From: Blumeriella jaapii
Lineage: Eukaryota > Ascomycota > Leotiomycetes > Helotiales > Drepanopezizaceae
Direction: 5' to 3'
Assembly: GCA_009599575.1 (NCBI GenBank)
Contig: VWND01000051.1
Coordinates: forward strand, 28,245-92,244
Length of the DNA: 64,000 nucleotides
In this document: one piece after another, positions 46,501 to 57,225 of the stretch
Position numbering within the stretch: position 1 is the stretch's first letter
How the letters are laid out: each line of letters starts with the position of its first letter
Translations under genes and position numbers: made by a program
Notes under the pieces: model-generated
What the model saw: only the letters and a program-made list of their open reading frames with translations
What the model was told of the DNA's origin: nothing
The model's database searches: none

Positions 46501-46800
46501 TAGAACCACGTTTAAAAGCTGGAATTTATTATTTACGGAAAAAAATCGTAAAAAGCATTCGTCGCAGCGATATTTAATAATATTATCGACGAAAAAGCTA
46601 TTAAAACGTTTGTAAATTTAAACGATATTTCGATTAATATTTTATCGAGCTATTTTTTAAAAAAGCAAGATAAATAAAATAATTTAAACGATAAGCGAAA
46701 CGCTACCCTTTCGCAAAAGCTAATAGCAAAAAGGCTAAAAACGGATTAGAAGACCGAAAGAATATAAAACTAAAAAGTTCGGTTTTTGGTTAATTGGTTT
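43556..46800 (+). pseudogene. Gypsy-B extra ORF (ORF2), about 1,050 codons, unknown
   Basis: Long decayed reading frame between pol and the 3' LTR, present at the same position in the reversed copy at 57300-60540. The N-terminal part reads EFLFDYKSFIKAEFVRKNFN and NYDKFLLNYDNVLKAFAEAK (43730-43840). Two open stretches remain: 45106-45447 (with FCYFYVRYYASYCDLI) and 45912-46148 (AYLQSHHDAKLIKTIQKN). Stops are mostly at expected Gln positions. I recognise no retroviral domain, transmembrane pattern or enzyme motif. An accessory or captured protein is possible; the minus-strand frame at 45630-45968 is most likely a shadow. Confidence 0.6.
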
Positions 46801-46895
46801 TTAAATTATATAAAATAAATTAAATTGCATTTATTAAAGTTATGTTTTTTTTTGGTCGTAATCAGAAACGATTACGTATATTATTTGGGACAGAA

Positions 46896-47163
46896 TATAA
46901 AACGATAATACTTTGTATTAATAAAAGTTGGTAGTTTTAGCTATGGTCGAGGCATGAACCCTTTAGAAACCTTTTGCTACTGATTACTTTCAACAGATAT
47001 AAAAGCAAAGCACCTTTTTAAATAATACTATAAGCATACAGTTCATTTATATTTTTTTTTTTTTTTTTTTTTTTCTTTTTTCAGTTTTTTCTAGAAATTC
47101 CCTAGACTATCTTACCCACCGACATATGGCCGTATCAGTCTGGTTTTCCTACCTACTTTTACA
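46896..47163 (+). repeat. LTR C, 3' LTR of Gypsy-B copy 1
   Basis: 268 bp from TATAAAACGATAATAC (originally TG...) to CCTACTTTTACA, preceded by a purine-rich TTTGGGACAGAA as the likely priming tract. It contains a run of about 24 T at 47050-47075. Matches 55148-55413 and 56961-57225 in reverse. Its right side abuts Gypsy-E RT sequence at 47164. Confidence 0.85.
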
Positions 47164-50100
47164 ATAAAAGCATTTAGCAAAATTTTGCGCAATGTTTTTT
47201 ATACGTTTTTCTGTTTTTTTTCGAATACGAAAAAAACGTTTTTGTTTGTGAAAACAGTGAAAAAGCGGCAAATACGGCTGTAGCCGGCTATAAAGCGTTT
47301 GTAAAAATTGTAAAAGCTTAAAAAGCTTTGCACGCTTCGTATATTCGCTGCATATTATCAGTTTTTAATAAAAGCGATTTTTTTCGGATTTATTTTAATA
47401 CTTTGGATATTAATAACGAAATTTAGAAATTTAATTTTCGTAATATTAAATTCGCATTTTTTAATATTAGCTTTTAGGCGGTGTTTTTTTAAAATCGATA
47501 AAATCTTTTTAACGTAAATTTTATATTTTAAATTATTCGCGAAATAAATAAAAATATTATTAAAATACGCCGAGCAGAAATTATTCAAATGTTTTATAAA
47601 AATATTATTAATAAAACGTTGAAATATAACGGGTTTATTAATAAAGCCGAACGGAAAAACTTTATATTTGTATATATCGTATCGAATGCGGAAATTAATT
47701 AGTTTTTTAAATTTTTCGAATATCCGGATTCGATTAAATACTTATTAAATCTTAATTTTCGTAAATAATTTGGTTTTAATAATTCGCGCTAGCATTTCGT
47801 TAATTAAAAATAAAAAATAAATATTTTTTTCGTAAGATCGTTAAATTTGTGATAATCGATATATAAGCGCATAAAACCGTCTGATTTTTTAATAAATAAA
47901 ATCGGAGCAGCGAAAAAAGTATTAAAAAGTTTAATAAAGTTTTTGTGCAAATTATCGAAAATATAGTTTTTAATTTTTGTAAGCTGTTAATTCGTAAAGC
48001 GTTTGAATAGTTTTATAAAAAGCGTATTTTCCGTGGTTAAATATATTTTATAATTTATATCGAAGCGGCGGAAAGCGAATTTATCGCTTTTCTGTTTATA
48101 AATTTTTTTTTCGAACTTCGAATATTAAATTAAAAAAAGCTTTTTTATAAAAACTACGTTGTCGTTATATTTAATTTGCAAAGCGTCGAAAACAAAAATG
48201 CTTTTTACTGCCGCGAATTATATAACTTTTTCAGATTCGGCGATTTTCGCGCGGCGAAAATGTTTTTTGTTTATATTATATACAAAAGCGATAAACGTGC
48301 AATCGCTGAATAATATTAATTTTTTTTTTTCGCGGTACGTATCCGTTTTTCGTAACGTATTTATAAAACGCTAAATACAAAAGCGGAAATATAACTGATA
48401 TTGCAATTGAAAATAAAAGAAATAGCAATTGGCCCGGTTGGAAGAACCGGCTTGGTCGGTTTAAAGCTGCTAATAAAAAACTTTTTTATTTTATGCAAAC
48501 TGCTTTTAAAATTTCGCATAAACGTAAAAAATCTATTACTTTTAAAATTTAAATAAGCTTTTTTAATCGTCGTAGAAATATTAGCAGAAGTATATAAAAC
48601 TTTTATTACGCTGTTTCGTTTGTTTGCATTTTTTTAATATATGCGACTAAGCATTTTAGGCTTTTTTCGCTAATTAAAATCGACGAATAACTGTTTATTA
48701 AAATAAAAAATAACAAATATATCGAATAGCTAAAATTTTTTTTTTTTTAATTATACGCTTATTTTAAATCGTAGTGTTATAGAAATTTGCGATTAATAAA
48801 AACGTCGGTAAAGCTCAGGTTTATAATTAAAAAAGGAAAATTTATACGACGTCGGTTAAGAATAAAAAAAAAAATAGCAAAAAAAAAATAGATTTTTCCG
48901 GCTCGCTATTATAGCCGGTAGATATAATAAGTTTGTATAACCGAATAAAACTTATTTCGAAACGTTAAGAAAATTAATACGCTAAAAGAATTTTAATCGC
49001 ATCGAAAATATTAGCTTCGCTATCGATATATATAAATGTTTTGATATATAATTTATTACGTATTAGTTTTATAAAAATTAAAAACTGTCGTTTTTTTATT
49101 AAAAAACGCTGGTTAAATTTTAAATTCTTTTATAAATCGAATTTTTTATTATAATAAAAGTTTTTGCCACGGCTTAAAAATTTTTTAATAAATCGTTTTG
49201 CTTTTTATCGATAATTATTTCGGCGATTTTGCGATTAAACTTAGCGTCGAAGCAAACGTTTGCGAAATAGCCGGATTTGCCGCAGTTATAATAAACGCTA
49301 AAAAACGCGCAGCCAAGCGGAAAAAACCGGAAATAGCAAAAGTAGCAATTACACGCTCGTAAGAATTTTTATTAAAAAAAGAAAAAGCTATGCGAACAGA
49401 AAAAGCTAAAAAAATAAAACGTTATAAAGTTTTAAAAATACCGGAAATACGCCTAGAGTTTTAGTTAGCAAAAGCTATAGCAAAGGAAAAATAGCTTATG
49501 CGACGGGCAGAAGCTATTTTTTCAGCTCGGATATTACGTGACTTTGGATTCGCAACGGCCAAAAACTCGTTCAAAGCAATATAATTATTATTTATTTTAT
49601 ACTTTTTTATTCGGAAATCGTATTTAAAAATAAAAATAACTTTTTCGTATATATTTTAAATTAACGGTTTTTAGCAATTTTGCTAATAATTACGTAGCGG
49701 ATAAACAAAAAACGAAAATTATTTTAAATTTGACCGTTGTTTATATAAAATTTATTATATTGCAATTTAGCAGACTGAACGCGATTGTAATTAAAAAAGC
49801 GCTAATTAAAAATGCGAAAAACGTTTCGGGCCGATTAGGCTTGGTCGTGGAACTCGGGGTTTAAATATTTTAAAATAATAGTTTTTGCTTTTTTAATAAT
49901 ATATTTAAAATATGCTTTAGCTTGGTTTATATTTTATATAAAATTTCTTAAGTATTTTTTAATAAATAGCTTTATTTTTATTTTTTATGCGTTATATTTA
50001 ATTTTTTTTTAATAATCGCTGAAAGCGTAGCGAAAGTATTTGATTTTGAATAGTTCGATTCGAAAAATAGCTAGGTCGAGAACGAAAAGGTAATATTCGG

Positions 50101-50793
50101 GAATTAATTGAAAATCTGCCGTAAAAGCGCGAAACTCGAAGTAAAAAAAAAGCGTCGCGAGCGATATTAACGAAAGCTGGAAAGCGAGCGGCGGCGATAG
50201 CTTAAACGATTATTTAAGCGATTTAAAACTGCTGAATCGTAATAAATTTTTTAACGTTAGCAAATATGCTAAATAATCGGTTTAAAAATATTCGTCGATT
50301 TAAAAGTATTGAAATATCAGCGTTGTACAATTCGATTTTAAATTCGATAATAAAGCGAAAAAATCCAGCAGATAATTATAATATAATAAAAAAGTCGTAG
50401 AATAAAAATTCGCTATTAAAATCGTCGAAAAAGCTTGAAACGAATAAAAATTCGGAAGCGCTAAAAGCAGAAGCAAAAAGTGGAAATGCTGATTCGAAGC
50501 CGAATCGTACGGATTGCGTTCGTTTTCGGATGCCGCGTCGATTTATAAAAAAAGCATAAAATATATTATAATATTAAAAAAAACGATTCGAATTGCAAAG
50601 GCAAATCGAATTAATAAGAAAAAAAGACTCTAGCTTTTTTTGAAAATAAAATTAATAAAAAGAAATTCTGATTAAAGCATCGATAAATAAACGTCGGTAC
50701 GAGCGGCCTGAAAGAAGTTCGAGTTGTAAAGGCAGATCGAGTTTTTAACCGTAGATATAAAGCTTTTTAACGAAAGTTGTTTGGTTTTTTTTA
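47164..50793 (-). pseudogene. pol: Gypsy-E 5' half: gag, protease, RT (decayed)
   Basis: Minus-strand element body downstream (reading leftward) of the LTR at 50794-51033. A gag zinc knuckle remains as YYNCGKSGYFANVC near 49270-49310 (first Cys now Tyr). The protease site reads YISIDSEAN near 49000. RT has its box as YFNNIFIY (from Y-x-D-D) in the open stretch 47588-47358, followed by KKCEFN and INPKKIAFIK, then the RT connection to RNase H (NFYKRFIAGYSRI). It breaks off at 47164 against LTR C, lacking most of RNase H and integrase. Confidence 0.75.
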
Positions 50794-51033
50794 TATTATA
50801 GCTAGTTTAAAAATGATCGGGATAATATAAACCAAAAGATACGCATATAAATTGAAAAAAAAACACCGAGCTAGAATACTCGGGGTCGCGAATTTTATAT
50901 ATAATAGGTTGCGCTTATGGGTCACGTGACTTAGCGCGAGGCCTAATGGCCGAGGTGGTCCGTGCCCAAACCTTATTCCAACACCACCGGCAATCATACC
51001 ACTGGCACCTATACCACTGGCAGGATCGTAACA
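50794..51033 (-). repeat. Gypsy-E LTR (5' LTR), 240 bp
   Basis: Same 240 bp as 21322-21561, starting TATTATAGCTAG (from TGTCACAGCTAG) and ending GGATCGTAACA on the plus strand. It interrupts the RT of the minus-strand Gypsy-B copy at 51034. The right half is little mutated (CATACCACTGGCACC). Confidence 0.86.
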
Positions 51034-54000
51034 TCAATTCTGCGAATTCGTTTGAAAACTGATCGACGTTAAATAGCACGTTAGCGTTTCGTATCGTTAT
51101 TTTGTTTATTTCGACGATTGCGATAATAAATTTGTAAATGCTTTTTTTTTTCGCAACGATAAACCATTTGTTTTTGTATAAGCCGTGGCAAAATTCGAAA
51201 ATCTTTTATTTAATTCGTTTTTTTAGCATTTCGATTATTTTATTCTAGAGGATTTTAAAAATTAAAAAGGTTTTTTTTTGCCAAACTTCGTAAAATACGG
51301 TTTTAATATCGATATAAAGCGTAACGTCAAAACTAAATTAGCTTATTTCGGTAAAATCTAAAGCTATAGCTTTTTCTCGGTTGCGTAAAACTTCGTATAA
51401 AAAAATTTTTTTTTTCGATAAAAATTAAATTCCGATTGCTAAATTATTAAATCGTTTTTTTATAAATCGGCTGCTAAATAATAAGCTGGAAAATCGGCCG
51501 GTAATAAGTTTTTCGAATTCGCTAATAATTAATTAAAATAATTTTATTGCTTCGTTTTTTTCGAATCAATCGTTTATTTTTTCGAAAATATTTCCATCGG
51601 ATTTACTAAGATTTACGAATCGTATTTTATCAGCTTTACACTTATAAAAAATGCTGATATTAATATAAAAAAGTAGAATATATAAATCGGGTTTATTTAA
51701 TACGAAAACGAAATCTTAGGAATTTTTATTCCCTAATTAATTACTAAAAATATTAATATTAGCTATTTTTATTCGCGGTATTATTTCGATTAGCGACGTA
51801 AATGCTTTTAGCCGAGTATTTTCCAGGTTTTATTATAGCTTAGCGTTTATTTTAAAGCCAAAGCCGATTATTTGTTTTCCGATAAAACGTCGAATAAAAA
51901 AACTTTGTCGCCGGCGACGGTAATTTAATTTTAAAAAAATCGATTTCAGTTTTAAAAAAAAACTTTTATTTGGCCGTTTTCGGTGTATTTAAAGCTGACG
52001 AAACTTTCCAAAATTCAAAGCATTTTAAAAATAATAAAATAAAAGTATTTTTTTATTATTAAGAAGTTTTTATAAATAATAATATTTTCAACGTCGATTT
52101 TTATATTTCGTACAATTTTATCAAATTTAATAATATTTTTATTAACGGTCGTATAAATTATTCGCTTATCGGTGTTAATCGAAATATTATTAGCTTCGGC
52201 TGTTTTTTGGTTTATGTAATTAACTTCGGCTTTATTATCGAATAAAACGAAGGCGGTCGTACTTTTTTTTAAGCATTATTTTTCTTTTTAATACTTTTAT
52301 AGCCGTGTAAAAGCAGTTTCGTCGTTTTGATTTTTAAGTTTTATAATAAAAATCAAAAGGCTGATTTTTTCCGAGAATTTTTTTTTATCGACTATATTAA
52401 CTGCGATGTTATAAATTTCTTTTTGATTTTTTTCCAATTTAAAATCGTTTTTTTTTTCATATAATTTTAACTTTTTCGTTTTTTTAATATAAGAATTTGT
52501 TTATTAATAATTTTATCGAATTTTTTTTTGTATTAAATAAATCGCTGAATTTTAATTTAATTTTTTGTTTTATGGTTTTTTTAATAGCTTCGTCGACGGC
52601 TTCGAAGCTAATATATTTATCGATTTATTTTTCGCTTCGCATTAATAATAGGCGTTTAAAAGCTGGTATTTTCTAAATAATTTAAAACGGAATATAGGTA
52701 TCGATATCTTTTATATCGTCGTTAATTTTTTCTGCTATAAGCGTTTTTTTAATAATTTCATCGGTTTTTTTTCGAATTTTAAAATATTATATTTTTTCGA
52801 TTTTAACGTTTTTTTTTATATTAGTCGGCTTAGCGAATAAAACAAAAGCATTTTGCTTTTTTATAATTCGCTGGCTTGATTATGCAGCTATAATATTTGC
52901 AAATGCGATAATCGTATTAGCAATATATATGTTTGTTTTTTATTTATTCACTTAGACTTTATTTACACTTAAGGTAAAGGTTTTTTTTTAATTAGTACGC
53001 TTTTAGAAATGTTTTTTCTTTTATTAATAAAAATTGTTTTCGCATTTTTTCTGTTTTTTAAATAATCGTTCTATTTCGTACTTTTTATTTTCAAGCGAAT
53101 AGTATTTAATCAGCTTTGATTTTCAGCTTTAATAAAAAAGCTTATTTCTGCTTTCACCGGTTCGAGGTAAATCGCTTCGTATTTATTAATATAATAAATT
53201 TTATTATTTATACAGAAATTAAATGCTTTGCATTTAAAGCGAATATAAGGTTTTTCGCAGTAAATTTTTCTGTTATTACAAAACTTATATTTAAGGCCAC
53301 GAGATTTGTTTTAATAATTATTTTTACTATTTTAATAGCCGCGATTTTGGTTTTCGCGTTGGTTTTTTTTTTTTTTTTATAATCGTTATTATAATTAATA
53401 TTTCGCTAATCCTGATCGCTAATACAAAAAGAATGCTATTAGGCAGCTATTACTTTTACGATAGCTTAGCGAAGATAATCGCTTCGCGTATTTTAAAAAA
53501 AATAATTATTATAAAAGCCGTTTTGATCGTTTTTATTATTCGAATTAACGTAAAAAAGTTTTTTTTGTTTTTGCATAAAGCTTTCGATTTTGCTTTGCAA
53601 TTTTTAAATTTTAATATCGGTAAATTTTAATACGAAAGTTTCGATATTTTTGTCAAGCTTTTCCAAACTAATAAATTTTGCAAAACGATTAAATAATATA
53701 ATCACTGGTTGTTTCTTAGCGATTTCGGTAATTTTCAGTGGCTGGGCATGTTTTTGCGTTAAAACTTCCACGTTTTTTTTGTAAATAAAAGAAAAAGATT
53801 TCTTTTAATTTATAATTTTAATAATACGTTCGCTTTGGTTTTGTTTAAAAACGAATTTCACAAATTTGAAATATTAATCGAAAGTTTCAGAGTTTTGTTT
53901 ATTAATCTTAAAATGCTTAATGGTTTTATTACGAATGCTAATTAAAAAGCTAAATAAAAACATTTTTTTTTTATTTAATTTCGCTTAAAACTTTTTTGTT

Positions 54001-54645
54001 AACGAAAACGTTAGAAACTTTTGTATAAATACGATAATAAGCTTTAAGTTTTTTAGCTTAGCGAATTGTTATAATAAATTATTTAAAAAAAAGCGATAAT
54101 ATCGCGGATCTGCTAGCGATCGTGGTTTCGGAATTCCGATTTTAAAACTTTAACTAGCTTACGCTAATCTCGGGCCTTAATAGTCTTTTATTTATTTATC
54201 GAATTAATAATATTTTTAATAATAGGGCTATAATAACGAGAAAGTTTGTCGAATATTTTAATTTTAAAAACTTTAAAATTCTTACAGGTTTTTATATTTT
54301 TCGATAAAATCGGTAACGTTGGCGCTACTAAATAAAAATATATCAGAAAAGCCAAAAAGAGGCATGCGGCTTCGCATAAAAAACGAAAAGCGTCGTTATT
54401 TATAATATTAATGAAAATGTTGGTAGGGTTTGAATTAAATAAATAAGTGTTTTCTGAAATTACAAATAGAAAATCTTTAATATAAAAAAAATCGTTATTA
54501 ATAAAAGAGCTAATAAAAAAGTTTTTATGTTTTTTAAAAAAATTAAATAAAATAAAATTGCGTTTAAATATTTAAATAATATATTAAAAAACCTGTTTTT
54601 TAATAAATTAATTAAATTAATATAATATTGCTGTATAATCTACAG
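51034..54645 (-). mobile_element. Gypsy-B copy 2, 5' half (leader, gag, protease, RT start)
   Basis: Reverse-strand match to 22484-26100. The leader ends near 54645, gag spans about 54420-53000 and the protease region is near 52230-52280. The RT fingers are near 51060-51400, and the sequence stops at the segment encoding FKRIR, 40-50 bp before the catalytic region, where Gypsy-E begins. Plus-strand frames at 53116-53630 are shadows of gag. Confidence 0.82.
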
Positions 54646-54649
54646 TTTC

Positions 54650-56960
54650 GATATTTTATGGCTCAGGCCAATGCACGTATAGCTATTTCCTTATTACTTT
54701 TAATAAAAAGCTGCAAATTATAATTGCTTCAATCACAAGGCGTAAAATCAAAAGATTAAGTTTTCGCCAAGCGTTTAATCAAAAAAGATTTAATTTAAAA
54801 AGGCCGAGCGCCGCGGTCGAAGCGTACGAATTAATATTCGATTTGTTATTTTTAAATAAAAAAGCGATTTTCGAGTTTTGAACTTCGCACGGTTCAGAAT
54901 TGCCTAACCGTAATTTCAAACGTTTTTAAAATATATTGCACTTTTATAATCCAATAATTATACGCAAAATAAAAAAAACCATTAAAAATCTTTTATATAA
55001 TACAGCTGCGAACAACACTATATAAAAAATCTTTTAAGCCGTAATAGCGAAATATCGAAATCGATTTTGATTATAAATTTGAAAAATGCATCGGCGAATA
55101 TATAAAAACGAAACACCGAAATTTAAATCCCTGCGTAAATTATTAAATATAAAAATAAATAAAAAAATCAAACTGATACGGCCAAATATCGGTGTGTAAA
55201 ATAGTTTAGAAAATCCTTAGAAAAGATTAAAAAAAGAAAAAAGAATTAAGTAAAAGTATGAATTAAAATGCGTGCTTATAATATTATCTAAAAGGGTGCT
55301 TTGCTTTTATACCTGTTGAAAGTAGTTAGTAGCAGGGGGTCTCGGAGGGGTCCATGCCTCGATCATAGCTAAAACTACCAAATCCTATTAATACAAAGTA
55401 TCACCGTTTTATACTAAACGAATTTTATACGCGAATCGCTTTTTAATCAAATTTATTATTTATTAAAATAATCAGTTTTTTATTAAAGTATATTACGAAT
55501 TAAATCGTACGTACGAAAGTCATTTATATGTTTTATAAGCTTTTTTTCAGCCTTTTATTATTTTTCCTTTTTTTTTTACGCCAAAACGTTTGTTTAGCGT
55601 TTTTTTTTTCGATCGGTCTAACGACAACACTTATTTTTTATTTCATATCAGAAAATTCAAAAAGGCCAGTTTGCACGATTCTCTACGGGCCGATTTTCGG
55701 TTTTATTTGAAAACCTTTTTGAATTAATAAATATAAACGAGGTCGAACCGGCCGAAAACTCGCCTTTTGATAATAATAATAAAAATAAAAACTTTTTTTA
55801 AACGATTTTTAAAACGTTTACGAAAAAGTTAAAAGCTTTTCCGCTAATCGAAAAAACGCTTAAATCTAAGCAAAGCCTTTTTTTAAGCGTATTGCGCGAT
55901 ATACGTTATTTTGACGTTCGAAAGCTTTTTGATAGCGATTTATTAATAATTCTTATTATATTTATTAAAAATAGCTTTTCGTACAAAATAAAAGCGCTCG
56001 CCGATTTTAAAGCGAACGGTTACGCGTTAATCGATTCGGCGCTGATTAAATCTTTTTTTTTTTTAAAACTTTTGATTCAACTTTTCCCGGCTTTTTTTTC
56101 CGTAAAAAAATATAATAAAGCTCGTAGCTATTTAATTATATATTTTACGCTTTTTAATTTTATTGTTAATAATCGAATACAATCGTTTATTATTTTTTTA
56201 ATTACCAATTTCGGAAATTTTAATATGATTTTAAAAAAAGCTTGGCTGGCCGAACATCAAGTTTTATTAAATTGTAATAAACGCAAGCTTTATTAGCCGA
56301 AGTTTTACTTTTTTATAGTTTTTTACGCTCGTTGCATTAAAGTTTTTTATTTGCATCTTCGAAAAATTTAATTTCGCTATTAAAACGACGCTGTAAAACG
56401 TAACAAAAACTTTAATTAATTATAGCAGATTTACAACGCTGTGCGGAGCGGGAAAAAATCGAATTTCATTCGCGTTGCTAATTTCGATAGCAACGCTAAT
56501 AAAATAATTTAAAAAATTATACTACCGCTTTTTTAGGCTGCCGATCCTTTTTTTTTCGTTATTTATTTTTCTTTTTTTTTTCGTTAGAACAGCTTTTTCG
56601 TTTTACGAAAAATAGTTATATTAAAAACCGAAGAAAAGTCTTCGCCGCGATGGCCTTTCAGCTTAATATAATCGATAATTTAAATAAGCCACTTTTTTCT
56701 AAACCTTTTAAACGACCAGTTCGAAAACAAATTCCTTAATTTATTGTTTATTTAATTATCATCTGCCAGATTATTATATACGCTTTTAAACTGATTTTCA
56801 GAAAAAAAGCAATTAAAATGTTTTTATTTTTTTTTTTACGAAATCGATCAAATACTAAACGACCTAACGTATAATACTTTTTTTAAAACCCAATTGCACA
56901 GTTTTTTCGAACGTTTCAAAACCAACGAAATATCGATTTCGATCCTTTTAATCAGCCTAG
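54650..56960 (+). mobile_element. Element F fragment: gag/protease of another Gypsy-type element
   Basis: Plus-strand decayed coding sequence between two Gypsy-B pieces, itself split by a solo LTR C (55148-55413). The open stretch 55892-56296 contains KALADFKANGYALIDS (55991-56038), the aspartic protease D-S/T-G pattern, and MILKKAWLAEHQVLLNC further on, typical of Ty3/Gypsy proteases. Downstream, near 56815-56960, LYEID-like sequence (FYEIDQILND) marks the start of the RT linker. No LTR of its own is seen, so family membership beyond Gypsy is open. Confidence 0.65.
55148..55413 (-). repeat. Solo LTR C with target duplication
   Basis: 266 bp from TATAAAAATAAATAAA to ACCGTTTTATA. Flanked by TTAAA (55143-55147) and CTAAA (55414-55418), which are identical apart from one C-to-T difference attributable to RIP. 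Removing it rejoins the element F reading frame region. The core is less mutated (CAGGGGGTCTCGGAGGGG). Confidence 0.82.
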
Positions 56961-57225
56961 TGTAAAAGTAGGTAGGAAAACCAGACTGATACGGCCATAT
57001 GTCGGTGGGTAAAATAGTCTAGGGAATTCTTAAGAGAAACAAAAAAAAAAAAAAAAAAAAAAAAAAGTATGAATGAAAACTGCGTGCTTGTGGTACTATT
57101 TAAAGGAATGCTTTGCTTTTATACCTGTTAAAAATAATTAATAGCAGAAGGTTTCGAAAAAGTTTATGCTTCGATTATAGCTAAAACTATTTAATCCTAT
57201 TAATATAAAATATCACCGTTTTATA
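56961..57225 (-). repeat. LTR C, 3' LTR of Gypsy-B copy 3
   Basis: 265 bp starting TGTAAAAGTAGGTAGG and ending CCGTTTTATA, reverse of 46896-47163. It includes an A-run of about 25 at 57040-57066. The left part keeps TG and CpA while the right part is RIP-altered. Abuts element F at 56960. Confidence 0.85.

Larger units (their letters stand above)
22484..47163 (+). mobile_element. Gypsy-B copy 1 (split by the TA-element nest at 26137-40299)
   Basis: Ty3/Gypsy element reading left to right: AT-rich leader from about 22484, gag, protease, RT, (14-kb insertion), RT palm, RNase H, integrase, spacer, an extra ORF of about 3.2 kb, then LTR C at 46896-47163. The leader boundary is shared with the minus-strand copy ending near 54645. 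No LTR C is found upstream of either copy, so the 5' LTR is missing or the elements are 5'-truncated at a similar point. RIP-mutated throughout. Confidence 0.8.

Noticed and set aside
47050..47077. Poly-T run as a poly(A) tail of a LINE
   Set aside because: It is an internal part of LTR C, present at the same place in the copy at 56961-57225.
50791..50997. 68-residue ORF on the minus strand
   Set aside because: Lies inside the Gypsy-E LTR; the same sequence recurs at 21322-21561.
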